A DNA stretch of 64,000 nucleotides from a virus. Below the pieces are notes generated by a model that saw only the letters and a list, made by a program, of their open reading frames with translations, was not told the DNA's origin and searched no databases. The position numbers and the translations under genes are program-made. The stretch covers positions 1 to 64,000 of IMG/VR virus record IMGVR_UViG_3300047408_000076. One strand, 5' to 3'. Positions 55,570 to 63,778 of this stretch are shown here, one piece after another (positions within the stretch are counted from its first letter, which is position 1; every line of letters begins with the position of its first letter).

Positions 55570-55599
55570 TGGCGATTCGTCGGTTCGGAGCTGCCCGCT

Positions 55600-55977
55600 T
55601 TATACCGGCGGTGTCCAGGTCTGGGCATAGAGAATGTAGCCGACCTCGCAATTGCATAAGCCCTGCTTGATGCACTCATCGATGTTGAGAGGATGATCGC
55701 TGGCGTCGCGCGTTGTTGCTGCGACGGCGTTTGCAGGACAAGCATGCTGGACGGTTGCTGCCAGCAAGCGCGCGATGGTGTCGCTCTGGCTCGCGACTGT
55801 GGTGTTGAGTAGATCGATCTGGGCTTGCAGACGATCGACATAGATTTGCACATTGTCGGCAGCTTCGGCAGCCATCACGGCGTTACGCATAGCTTGAGCG
55901 GCGGCCTCATTAGGGCCGATCATATTCGGTGCGGCTGCGGCGATGTTTTGTTGGCGTACCGGGTCTGGTTCGGTCAT
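55600..55977 (-). CDS. Minus-strand unknown protein (distal gene of a two-gene unit)
   Basis: 125 aa on the minus strand, ATG at 55977. Ala-rich helices (MIGPNEAAAQAMRNAVMAAE), a coil (IYVDRLQAQIDLLNTTVASQ) and a C-terminal Cys-containing region (CIKQGLCNCEVGYILYAQTW). Start overlaps the stop of the upstream minus gene (ATGA). No family recognised. Confidence 0.6.
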   Translation of the reverse strand: MTEPDPVRQQNIAAAAPNMIGPNEAAAQAMRNAVMAAEAADNVQIYVDRLQAQIDLLNTTVASQSDTIARLLAATVQHACPANAVAATTRDASDHPLNIDECIKQGLCNCEVGYILYAQTWTPPV

Positions 55978-56225
55978 GGCTTTGGCTCCTTCGGTGGCAC
56001 TAAGGCATCGATGCGCTCGATGAACTCTGCGTCCCAGTCTCCGAGATCGACGAACATCCAGGCGCGGATGTCACCCAGTAATTCGCATGCCTTAGCGAAT
56101 TGATGCTTCGAGATCATAGCGTCGGTTCGCAGCACACCGATCTCGGATTCGAGCTGCGCGATCTTTTTCAAGCCTGCGGCGACGCCCTGAGCGAGTTCGT
56201 CGTAGCTCGGTGTCGTATCTGTCAT
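55974..56225 (-). CDS. Minus-strand small coiled-coil protein (proximal gene)
   Basis: 83 aa on the minus strand, ATG at 56225. Helical: YDELAQGVAAGLKKIAQLES then FAKACELLGDIRAWMFVDLG. First of two coupled minus-strand genes embedded in the late + strand operon. It diverges from the Pro-rich gene at 56272 across a 46-bp gap that should hold both promoters; TATATG-like sequence (56231-56236) could serve as a -10. Confidence 0.6.
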   Translation of the reverse strand: MTDTTPSYDELAQGVAAGLKKIAQLESEIGVLRTDAMISKHQFAKACELLGDIRAWMFVDLGDWDAEFIERIDALVPPKEPKP

Positions 56226-56271
56226 GTGACGAGCCTATATGGGCGTTTCTGCAACAACAGGAGTACACGCG

Positions 56272-56817
56272 ATGCAGCCTTTTTTGGCAATGATCATTCC
56301 CGTCAGTCAGATTCCTGGCGGCCCGTCTGGGCCTGTTGATCCCGGCTACAGCCCGCCATGGGCTCAAGTGCCGGGTGGAGGTCCATCGCGGCCGCCGACC
56401 GGCCCGGTCGATCCGGGTTATAGCCCGCCGTGGGCACGACCTCCGGTCGACCCTGGGTACTCACCGCCATGGGCGCGGCCGCGACCTCCTGGGCAGGGCG
56501 GCGGCGGCCCAGTCGATCCCGGCTATTCGCCGCCGTGGGCGCGGCCGGGTGGCGGGCCGGTCGATCCAGGATACAGCCCACCATGGGCACAGGTGCCTGA
56601 TCACCCGCCGCCGATATTCTTTCCGCCGCCGGGGCCAATCGATCCGGGCTATTCGCCACCGTGGGCTCAAGTTCCTGAGCTTCCGCCCACTGTTCCGCCG
56701 GCCACTGGTGGTGGTGAGCCGATTCCGGTCGTGTGGAAGACGGCATGGACGCCTGCGACCGGCTGGATTGTGGTGGGCGTTCCGCAAGGCCCGCACGTCA
56801 CGCCGTCGAAGGCGTGA
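56272..56817 (+). CDS. Pro-rich repeat protein with GPVDPGYSPPWA repeats
   Basis: 181 aa from ATG 56272 (AGGAG). After a short hydrophobic N-terminus (MQPFLAMIIPVSQ) come six copies of (G)PVDPGYSPPWA with Gly/Pro linkers. The C-terminal about 35 residues (VVWKTAWTPATGWIVVGVPQ) form a compact beta segment. Phages often carry similar VDPGY/Pro-rich proteins near head genes; their role is unknown, possibly a flexible virion linker. Confidence 0.7.
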   Translation: MQPFLAMIIPVSQIPGGPSGPVDPGYSPPWAQVPGGGPSRPPTGPVDPGYSPPWARPPVDPGYSPPWARPRPPGQGGGGPVDPGYSPPWARPGGGPVDPGYSPPWAQVPDHPPPIFFPPPGPIDPGYSPPWAQVPELPPTVPPATGGGEPIPVVWKTAWTPATGWIVVGVPQGPHVTPSKA

Positions 56818-56837
56818 AGCTTGGCGGTGTTGGTTCC

Positions 56838-56933
56838 ATGCTGACGACACCGTCATGGGCGCGGCTGGATGAATCGACATCCGGGGAGCTGGCGAGGCCG
56901 GATGACAGCGGCCTCCGCGCCTTACATTTATGA
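56838..56933 (+). CDS. Possible 31-aa peptide
   Basis: ATG at 56838; MLTTPSWARLDESTSGELAR then a short tail. Its stop overlaps the next ATG (ATGA). Only the overlap supports it. Confidence 0.25.
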   Translation: MLTTPSWARLDESTSGELARPDDSGLRALHL

Positions 56934-57103
56934 TCGTCGAAGACGCTGAGCGCAGAGAGTTCGAGAAGTGGGTTATTGAGCGCTCGCCTCCACGTTCCAA
57001 CGCTGATTTATTGTTAGAAACATACGACGACGGGGAATACATGACTACTATTGTGAGGTGGGCCTGGGCTGCCTGGATGGAACGGGCGAAACGCATAGGG
57101 TGA
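56930..57103 (+). CDS. 57-aa conserved-looking small protein
   Basis: ATG at 56930. MIVEDAERREFEKWVIERSP, then LLLETYDDGEYMTTIVRWAW and AAWMERAKR. Aromatic/charged helical pattern (F-x-x-W ... Y ... T-x-x-x-W-x-W-x-A-W) is a recurring small phage protein. Function unknown. Confidence 0.6.
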   Translation: MIVEDAERREFEKWVIERSPPRSNADLLLETYDDGEYMTTIVRWAWAAWMERAKRIG

Positions 57104-57116
57104 GGATGGATTGAAG

Positions 57117-58493
57117 ATGGCAAGCTGGCGAGTCGCACGAGCGCTTGAGACGCTGCTCACGCAGATCAACGAGGCCGCGCCGAATCGCAGCAAGAGTTCT
57201 GATGGCAGCATCGGTGATGCGTCGCATCAGGCGAGTAAGAGCGACCATAATCCGAACAGTGCTGGTGTTGTGCAGGCACGTGACTTCACGCACGATCCGC
57301 GTGGAGGTTTCGACAGCTATCGCTTCGCCGAGCACTTGCGCACGCATCCCGACAAGCGCGTCAAGTACGTGATCTCGAATCGCAAGATATTTGCTGGCTA
57401 TGGTGGCCCGCAGCCGTGGGAGTGGCGGAGCTATTCGGGATCGAATCCGCATGACCAGCACGCGCATGTCTCGGTCGAGGATAGCGCAACTCTTTATGAC
57501 GACGGCTCGCCATGGCAGATGGGCATCACGGTTGGGCTGCCCGATCCGAGCGCGCCGACGATCACGCTGCCGGTGCTGCGTGTGGGCTCCAAGGGCTTCT
57601 ATGTCTCGATGCTGCAAACGCTGCTCGGCATGACGGGCAAAGCCGTGGACGGCATTTTCGGCGAAGGCACCAAGGCCGCGCTTCAACAGTTCCAGCGCGA
57701 TCACAAGCTCGACGCTGATGGTGTCTGCGGCGTCTATAGCTGGCGCGAGCTGATGCGGCCGTGGGCGAAAGAGACCGGCATCCTACCGACTGATCCTAAG
57801 GCGAAGCTCACCGAGATGGCGATGGTTGCGCAGCAGACCGGCTCGACTGCGAGTGTGGATGAGCTTGTCGCGGCCTTTGTGGTGGTGCTGGAGGATATTT
57901 TGCCTCCGGGCTTTGTGCTCACGGCTGACGTGCCGCCTGTTCCGGTGGACGGCGAAGACTGGCTGCCACCGCCGCTGCCCGATCCTGATCCCGATCGCAC
58001 CGAGTATCACGCCGTGGTGGATGGTGGTTATTACAGCGATGATCCGCTCAACAAGAAGAATCCGACTGCGATTCGCTGCAACAATCCTGGTGCGATCAAC
58101 ACCACGTCGCACATTGCGAGCCTGCCCGGATACAATACGGCTTACGAGACCTCGAAGGGCAATCGCACGGCGGTGTTCTGGGCTCCAGAGTACGGCGTGC
58201 TCGCCTACCATGATTTGTTGAAGCGTTACCGCGACGCGGGCGCGGTGACGATTCGGCAGATCATCAAGCGCTATGGTGGGGGACAGGACTACAGCGCCTA
58301 TGAGAAGTTCGTGTGCGAGTACACGGGGCTTCATGCCAACTACGAGATCAAGATCGATGGTAGCGACGACGATGAGCTGCTGAGTTTCGCGCATGCCATG
58401 TTCCGTTACGAGGCTGGCAAGGAAACGCCGCTCTCTGATTTGCAGATCACCACTGGGTTCGGCCTCGCGCGCGAGCGCGAACGCATGGCATAG
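57117..58493 (+). CDS. Modular endolysin: M15-like peptidase, PG-binding domain, C-terminal lysozyme-like domain
   Basis: 458 aa from ATG 57117 (SD GAGGATGGA; a TTG two codons earlier is in frame). Residues 1-125: zinc peptidase signature with S-x-H44-N-P ... D56 and HDQHAH at 112-117, as in L-alanyl-D-glutamate peptidases. Residues about 150-212: peptidoglycan-binding repeat (LRVGSKGFYVSMLQTLLG, VDGIFGEGTKAALQQFQRDH). Residues about 320-410: NNPGAINTT, PEYGVLAYHDLLKRYRDAGA, IIKRYGGGQDYSAYEKFV, like phage P5-type lytic domains. It should degrade peptidoglycan; two catalytic domains in one chain is notable. Confidence 0.8.
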   Translation: MASWRVARALETLLTQINEAAPNRSKSSDGSIGDASHQASKSDHNPNSAGVVQARDFTHDPRGGFDSYRFAEHLRTHPDKRVKYVISNRKIFAGYGGPQPWEWRSYSGSNPHDQHAHVSVEDSATLYDDGSPWQMGITVGLPDPSAPTITLPVLRVGSKGFYVSMLQTLLGMTGKAVDGIFGEGTKAALQQFQRDHKLDADGVCGVYSWRELMRPWAKETGILPTDPKAKLTEMAMVAQQTGSTASVDELVAAFVVVLEDILPPGFVLTADVPPVPVDGEDWLPPPLPDPDPDRTEYHAVVDGGYYSDDPLNKKNPTAIRCNNPGAINTTSHIASLPGYNTAYETSKGNRTAVFWAPEYGVLAYHDLLKRYRDAGAVTIRQIIKRYGGGQDYSAYEKFVCEYTGLHANYEIKIDGSDDDELLSFAHAMFRYEAGKETPLSDLQITTGFGLARERERMA

Positions 58494-58503
58494 GGATTAG
58501 ACC

Positions 58504-60312
58504 ATGGCTGCTTTCATTGATTTCGTGAGCTGGGCTCAGCGTTGGACCAACGAGGAATATTCGTTGTTTCGCACCCGCATGCGCGGTGTTCAGTTTCTCG
58601 GCCCCGATGTGCAGAGGAAATGGGATGTCGCGATTGCGCTCGACTACATCGACCTCGACGATCCGATCATGGAGCCGTTCAAGGAGCAATTGGTAGTACA
58701 GAATATTCTCTCGCAAGATCGTGTGGACGTGATCTTCTCGCCGGATGGCACCAGTGCTACGCCGCCTGTGGGTGCTGGTCCGCCAGAAGGTGTTGGTCCA
58801 CCAGGACTGCAAGGCCCGCCCGGACCTCAAGGTGAAGCTGGACCGCAGGGCGAGCCAGGACCGCAAGGCGATCCTGGGCCTGTTGGCCCAGAAGGCCCGC
58901 AAGGCGAGGACGGCGCTCAAGGTCCAGAAGGTCTGCAAGGCCAGATTGGTCAGCAGGGAACACCGGGTGACGCTGGGCCAATGGGACCAGAAGGCCCCGC
59001 TGGCGAAGATGGCACGCAGGGGCCTGCCGGTGTGCAGGGTTTGCCGGGACCGGAAGGTCCAGCGGGCATCCAGGGTTCGATCGGTGCGCAAGGACCGGCT
59101 GGGCCGCAAGGTGGTCAAGGCGAGCCTGGGTTGGTCGGCGCAGGAGGGCCGCAAGGGCCGCAGGGTGTGCAAGGACCGCCGGGAAACACTGCCACGATCA
59201 TCGGCAGCTTCACCAACAAGACGATCGCCGAGCTACCGCCGTCAGGTTACATCCCGCAGGATTGGGATTCGCCCGGTAATCCGCCGCTCGGCAATCAGAT
59301 GGCGAACGGGCAGGGGCTGCTCCATCAGCCGACGCAAGAGGTTTGCTTGTGGGTTGGCCCTACGCTGACGCCCGAGGGCTGGATCACGCTGGGCGACGTG
59401 CAAGGACCAGCGGGGCCAGCAGGGCCGCAAGGTCAGGACGGTGTGCAAGGGCCGCAGGGCATCCAAGGTCCACCGGGCTCTGACGCTTCGCCGGGGCAGC
59501 CGGGGCCGCAAGGTATACCTGGGCTGCAAGGTATCCAGGGCGAGCAGGGGCCTCAAGGCATCCAAGGCGTTGCTGGACCTCCGGGGCCGAAAGGCAATCC
59601 GGGTGATCCTGGCGCAACGGGTTTGCAGGGACCGCAAGGCGCGCCCGGCAACACGGGCGCGCAAGGCCAGAAGGGCGACACGGGCGTACAGGGGCCGCAG
59701 GGCGTTGCTGGCACGCAAGGTGCGCCCGGTGCGCAGGGCCTTGCTGGGCCGCAAGGACCGGCTGGCGCTGCTGGCGTGCAAGGACCTGCGGGTCCGTCTG
59801 CTGTCAGCGCGAACGCGGGCAACATAGCCAAGCTCGGTAGCGACAATCTCATCCTTGTCCCGGACAACGCGCCGCGCCGAGGCGTCACGGATGGCACTGA
59901 CGCTGCTGCCGGGATGGTGGGCGAATATCTGCTGGCCAACAACACCGCTGGCAGCGCCTTGACCACAGGCGTGCCGATCAACGTCGCGACATTGACGTTG
60001 TCAGCAGGCGACTGGGACGTGTGGGGACAGACCATTTTCACTGAAGGAGCCAACACGATCCCGACCGTGCTGGCCTCAGCCACTTCTCCGAACTCTGCGA
60101 CTCTGCCGACTCCTGCGCAGCTCGCGACCGGATTGGGAGCAATGTCGCAGATCGCCGCGACCATGACCAAGGGGCTCACTCAGATCATGCAGACGGGGCC
60201 GGATCGTTACAATTCCAGCGCTTCACAAAACGTCTACCTCGTATCGCAGGCGACTTTCAGCGGTGGGACGTTGAGTGTGACGGGCTTCATCTCGGCGCGA
60301 CGAATCCGGTGA
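58504..60312 (+). CDS. Collagen-like Gly-X-Y repeat protein (tail or head fibre)
   Basis: 602 aa. N-terminal about 85 residues form a folded domain ([36 protein letters not shown]). Two long G-x-y blocks (about nt 58777-59180 and 59403-59800) are split by a non-collagen module ([20 protein letters not shown] ... WITLGDVQ) typical of phage fibres. The C-terminal 170 residues ([20 protein letters not shown] ... GFISARRIR) resemble a trimeric adhesin head. It would form a triple-helical fibre. GC-rich slippage-prone repeats. Confidence 0.85.
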   Translation: MAAFIDFVSWAQRWTNEEYSLFRTRMRGVQFLGPDVQRKWDVAIALDYIDLDDPIMEPFKEQLVVQNILSQDRVDVIFSPDGTSATPPVGAGPPEGVGPPGLQGPPGPQGEAGPQGEPGPQGDPGPVGPEGPQGEDGAQGPEGLQGQIGQQGTPGDAGPMGPEGPAGEDGTQGPAGVQGLPGPEGPAGIQGSIGAQGPAGPQGGQGEPGLVGAGGPQGPQGVQGPPGNTATIIGSFTNKTIAELPPSGYIPQDWDSPGNPPLGNQMANGQGLLHQPTQEVCLWVGPTLTPEGWITLGDVQGPAGPAGPQGQDGVQGPQGIQGPPGSDASPGQPGPQGIPGLQGIQGEQGPQGIQGVAGPPGPKGNPGDPGATGLQGPQGAPGNTGAQGQKGDTGVQGPQGVAGTQGAPGAQGLAGPQGPAGAAGVQGPAGPSAVSANAGNIAKLGSDNLILVPDNAPRRGVTDGTDAAAGMVGEYLLANNTAGSALTTGVPINVATLTLSAGDWDVWGQTIFTEGANTIPTVLASATSPNSATLPTPAQLATGLGAMSQIAATMTKGLTQIMQTGPDRYNSSASQNVYLVSQATFSGGTLSVTGFISARRIR

Positions 60313-60324
60313 GTTTCGCACGGC

Positions 60325-60666
60325 ATGAACATCACTGAGCAGGTTGGCCAGACGACGCGGAGCTTCTTCGAGGCGCTCAAGGATCAGCCTTTGTCGATCG
60401 CGCTGGTCGTAATGAATTTCGTGCTGCTCGGATTCCTGTTCTACAGCGGTTCCACGACCGCATCAGCTCGCCAGGAAACGGTGAAGATGATCGTGGCATG
60501 GCAGGAGAAGACCGACACGCTGATGGCGAATTGCGTCTCGAAAGACGTGCTCGAATCGGTAGTGGGTGCGCTGGAGCGGCAACTGCAAGAGATGCGCAGG
60601 CAGCTCGATGGCGCTGGCCGCGAGCAGGTTCCGCTGCCGCGTCCGCGTTCTGAGCCTAATCCATGA
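60325..60666 (+). CDS. Single-span membrane protein, holin/spanin candidate
   Basis: 113 aa. One strong membrane segment (LSIALVVMNFVLLGFLFY, about 24-41) followed by a periplasmic or cytoplasmic coil (DVLESVVGALERQLQEMRRQ) and Pro-rich tail. Lies 1.8 kb after the endolysin and before the next membrane gene; placement suggests lysis, but no specific holin family is recognised. Confidence 0.5.
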   Translation: MNITEQVGQTTRSFFEALKDQPLSIALVVMNFVLLGFLFYSGSTTASARQETVKMIVAWQEKTDTLMANCVSKDVLESVVGALERQLQEMRRQLDGAGREQVPLPRPRSEPNP

Positions 60667-60797
60667 ATCTCTGGCGCGCGTTTCGTTATTCGCAGTGGTG
60701 GCAAGAGATGCCGACGTGGCGGCGCATCCTGCTTGGAGCTACCGCGCTCGCGATCCTGGGGCTGATGATCTCGTTGATTTACGGGCAGTTCACATGA
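60663..60797 (+). CDS. 44-aa membrane protein, holin candidate
   Basis: ATG at 60663 overlapping the previous stop (ATGA); stop overlaps the portal ATG. Amphipathic WRAFRYSQWWQEMPTWRR then a membrane segment LLGATALAILGLMISLIYG. Size and topology fit a small holin or membrane accessory protein. Translationally coupled to the portal gene. Confidence 0.55.
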   Translation: MNLWRAFRYSQWWQEMPTWRRILLGATALAILGLMISLIYGQFT

Positions 60798-63778
60798 CCG
60801 ACATCAAAGACAACATCGTCCCATTGCCTGGGCAAGGCGGTCAGGTGCAATGGGACGACAGCTACGTCAACTTGCTGGCGGGCCTTGGCGTGCCGGGTCG
60901 CGACAAGTTCGCGTCGCAAGCTTACGCCCTCAAGCTGATGTCGATCCAGGATTTGGAGTTCGCCTATCGCGGCGACTGGATTGCGCGCAAGGCGGTGACG
61001 ATTCCGGCCTGGGATATGACGCGGGAATGGCGGCAATGGGAGGCCGACCAGGATCAAGTCACGCTGCTGGAGGCGTTGGAGAAGAGCCTATTCATCCAGC
61101 AGAAGGTGCAGCAGGCGCTGATCAAGGCGCGGCTCTACGGCGGTGCGGCGATCATCATCGGCGTCGACGCGGGTGACCCGGAAGAAGAGCTTGATCTCGA
61201 TCTGGTGACTAAAGACTCGCTCAAGTTCCTGCATGTCGTGTCGAAGAATCAGGTCACCGTTGGGCCGGTCATTTACGACATATCTTCGAAGTATTTCGGA
61301 GAGCCGGAATACTACATGGCGAACAACATTCCGGTGGACAAAAGCTTTTCGCAAGAGTCCAGCGCCGGCACGCTGTTCGGCAACAAGCAGCAAGTGAAGC
61401 TGCATCCATCGCGCGTGGTCAAGCTGATCGGCATGGATACGGCCGACCAAATGCTCAGTCAGGTCTGGGGCGACAGCGTTCTGCAAGCGATCGACGATTC
61501 GATCAAGATGTGCGGGTTGGTGACGGGATCGTTGGCCACGCTCGTGGCCGAGATGAAGATCGACATCATCCAAGTTCCTGAGCTGAAGAGCATTCTTTCC
61601 ACGAAAGCCGGTACTGCGAAAATGCAGGAGCGTTTTGCGGCCGCAAACGCCATGAAAAGCGTGATCAACACGCTGGTGATCGACGGTAACGAGAAATGGC
61701 AGCGTGTTACGGCCTCGCTCAACGGCTTCGACCAGATCGTGGTGACCTATTTGCAGATCGCGGCGGGCGCGGTCGACATTCCGGCCGGTCGGTTCCTGGG
61801 ACTGCCGCATCGCGGCTTGAACGTGACCGGCGAGGCTGATTTCAGGAACTACTACGACCGGCTGGCCTCCGAGCAGGAAGTCACGCTGACGCCAGCGATG
61901 ACGCCGCTCGATGAGGTGATCATTCGCTCGGCGCTGGGCGAGCGGCCACCGGAAATCTGGTATGAGTGGCGCTCGCTCTGGCAATTGAGCGACGGCGACA
62001 AGGCCGACATCGCGCTGAAGAAGGCGCAGACGTATCAGATCGATGTGAACGCGGCGCAGATTCCGCCGGTAGCTCTGGCCAATGCGCGCGCCAACCAGCT
62101 TATCGAGGATGGGTTCTATCCGGGCTTGGAAAAGGCGCTCGACGACGCGGCGAGCGAAGGCGACACCATCGAGGAGCAGAACGCGCCTGCGCCACCTCCG
62201 CCGCAACTGGCTCCGTTCATGGGGCAGCCCGATCCGAACAAGCCGCCTGATCCCAATGCGCCGCCAAATCCGCCACCGCCTCCGCCTTCGAATGTGAGGC
62301 CGTTCCCGCCGAAGCCGTTCCCGCCGAAGTCGACCGGGTTGCCGCGCCGTGGAGCGGTTGCTGGCGCTGACAGCGCGATCGAGGACGAGGGCGGCGGCAA
62401 TCCCAATCATGATCCAGCCACAGGCAGATTCACGACCGGCTCGGGCTCTGGTGGTGGCATTCCCAAGCTTTCAGGGCCGCGTGGGGTGAGGGCGAACGTC
62501 AAGCACTACGTTGAGCGCGGGAAGAATGCGGCGATTCGCGGCGCGCGGCTTGCGCTCCATGAGGCTGGCCAGGGCATCAAGGGCGTCACGCATGGCGCGT
62601 ACAAGGCGGCGCAAGAGGAGGCAGCCGTCGAGGGCGTCAGGCGCGGGCTTGGGAAAATTGTTGGGCAGAAGAAGACGGCTGCTGCCGTCGCGAAGGTTCG
62701 CGAGGAGTTTGCGAGGGCGGCGGGGGAGATGGGCGTCGCCGAGCACGTCGGCCATGTTGCTATGAAGGGTGTCATTCGCGCGCTGAAGGCGCACCACGCT
62801 TCGGAGCAGGCGAAGACACATGCTGAGAATGTTCAGAGGCATACGACTACGCCTCGTTTACCCCCACCCGAAAAGATGAGCCCGATCCGCCTGCATCATT
62901 ACCCGTCAGGCGACAGCGATCCCATGCCGGTTGATCCGACTATAGCTATGCCTGACCCGAACGGGCCGACTTACGAAGAGCTTGATCAAGCGCTGCAACA
63001 GCTTTCCGACATTCTCGATCTGATCATGGCCGAGTATCAGGGCAACGAGCCTTCGCCAGACAACCCTTTCGGCGATTTCAACCAGAACCACGGTCCTGAC
63101 GGCAAGTTCTCAAGCGGCGAAGGTGGTGGCTCGGGCGGAGGCAAAAAGAAGAAGGAATCAGGCGGCGGCGGTGGTGGCGGCGAATCCAAGCCGGCTGAGG
63201 GTGGAGCGAAGCCGAGCGAAGGCAAGCAGCCCACCGCGCCGGCCGCGAAGACCGCTCCTGCCAAGCCAGAGAAGGGCGCTGGTAAGGGTGCCACCAAGCC
63301 GGCAGCCAAGGCGGCCCCGGCTGCGAAAGCCACTGGAAAGCCCAAAGCGGCAGGCTCGAAGGCAGCTAAACCGACATCGAAGGCAGTGAAGCCCGCCAAG
63401 GCCGCCAAGGCCGCGCCCGCGAAGCCCGCCAAGGCGGCAGCACCCGCGAAGGCCGCGAAGCCAGCCAAGGCCGCGAAGCCAGCCAAGGCTACGTCCGCGA
63501 AACCCACCAAGGCCGCGAAGCCCAAGAAGCCAGCGAAGCCCGCCAAAGCTCCCAAAGGGAAGATGGAGAAGAAGCCGAAAGAATCGAAAGGTCCGCACGG
63601 CCACTCGACGGCGAAGCATAAACCGGCCCCAAAGGGCAAGGCGGCGAAGGCACCGGCAGCGAAGGCTCCGAAATCGACCAAGCCGATTAACGTGGCGAAT
63701 CTTCCAGCACAACGGCCCGCGTCCATAAGTCCATCGCAGTGGGCAGAACTCCAGGCGTATCGCAAGCAGCTTGAATGA
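60794..63778 (+). CDS. Portal protein (DUF1073 type) with long basic C-terminal extension
   Basis: 994 aa from ATG 60794 (ATGA overlap). The first about 480 residues show DUF1073-type portal features: DWIARKAVTIPAWDMTREWR, KARLYGGAAIIIGVDAGD, PSRVVKLIGMD, WGDSVLQAIDDSIKMCGLVT and LAGLPHRGLN-like FLGLPHRGLNVTGEADFRNY. DUF1073 domains occur fused to the anti-CBASS Acb1 nuclease in some phages, but no HxT/S pair is visible here. After that come a Pro-rich linker, two NH(D/G)PxTG(R/K)F motifs near residues 537 and 765, and a histone H1-like KPAKAAKxAKPAK tail. The portal threads DNA during packaging. Confidence 0.85.
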   Translation: MTDIKDNIVPLPGQGGQVQWDDSYVNLLAGLGVPGRDKFASQAYALKLMSIQDLEFAYRGDWIARKAVTIPAWDMTREWRQWEADQDQVTLLEALEKSLFIQQKVQQALIKARLYGGAAIIIGVDAGDPEEELDLDLVTKDSLKFLHVVSKNQVTVGPVIYDISSKYFGEPEYYMANNIPVDKSFSQESSAGTLFGNKQQVKLHPSRVVKLIGMDTADQMLSQVWGDSVLQAIDDSIKMCGLVTGSLATLVAEMKIDIIQVPELKSILSTKAGTAKMQERFAAANAMKSVINTLVIDGNEKWQRVTASLNGFDQIVVTYLQIAAGAVDIPAGRFLGLPHRGLNVTGEADFRNYYDRLASEQEVTLTPAMTPLDEVIIRSALGERPPEIWYEWRSLWQLSDGDKADIALKKAQTYQIDVNAAQIPPVALANARANQLIEDGFYPGLEKALDDAASEGDTIEEQNAPAPPPPQLAPFMGQPDPNKPPDPNAPPNPPPPPPSNVRPFPPKPFPPKSTGLPRRGAVAGADSAIEDEGGGNPNHDPATGRFTTGSGSGGGIPKLSGPRGVRANVKHYVERGKNAAIRGARLALHEAGQGIKGVTHGAYKAAQEEAAVEGVRRGLGKIVGQKKTAAAVAKVREEFARAAGEMGVAEHVGHVAMKGVIRALKAHHASEQAKTHAENVQRHTTTPRLPPPEKMSPIRLHHYPSGDSDPMPVDPTIAMPDPNGPTYEELDQALQQLSDILDLIMAEYQGNEPSPDNPFGDFNQNHGPDGKFSSGEGGGSGGGKKKKESGGGGGGGESKPAEGGAKPSEGKQPTAPAAKTAPAKPEKGAGKGATKPAAKAAPAAKATGKPKAAGSKAAKPTSKAVKPAKAAKAAPAKPAKAAAPAKAAKPAKAAKPAKATSAKPTKAAKPKKPAKPAKAPKGKMEKKPKESKGPHGHSTAKHKPAPKGKAAKAPAAKAPKSTKPINVANLPAQRPASISPSQWAELQAYRKQLE

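Noticed and set aside
58777-59800. Tandem DNA repeat as a mobile element
   Set aside because: The periodicity is the Gly-X-Y coding pattern of a collagen-like protein, not a separate element.
60566-60793. Upstream 76-codon extension of the portal frame
   Set aside because: It overlaps two coupled membrane-protein genes; the ATG at 60794 has the ATGA overlap used throughout this genome and begins a normal portal N-terminus.
60794-63778. Acb1 anti-CBASS nuclease fused to the portal
   Set aside because: The portal belongs to the family that is sometimes fused to Acb1, but the extension is low complexity and lacks the paired HxT/S catalytic motifs.
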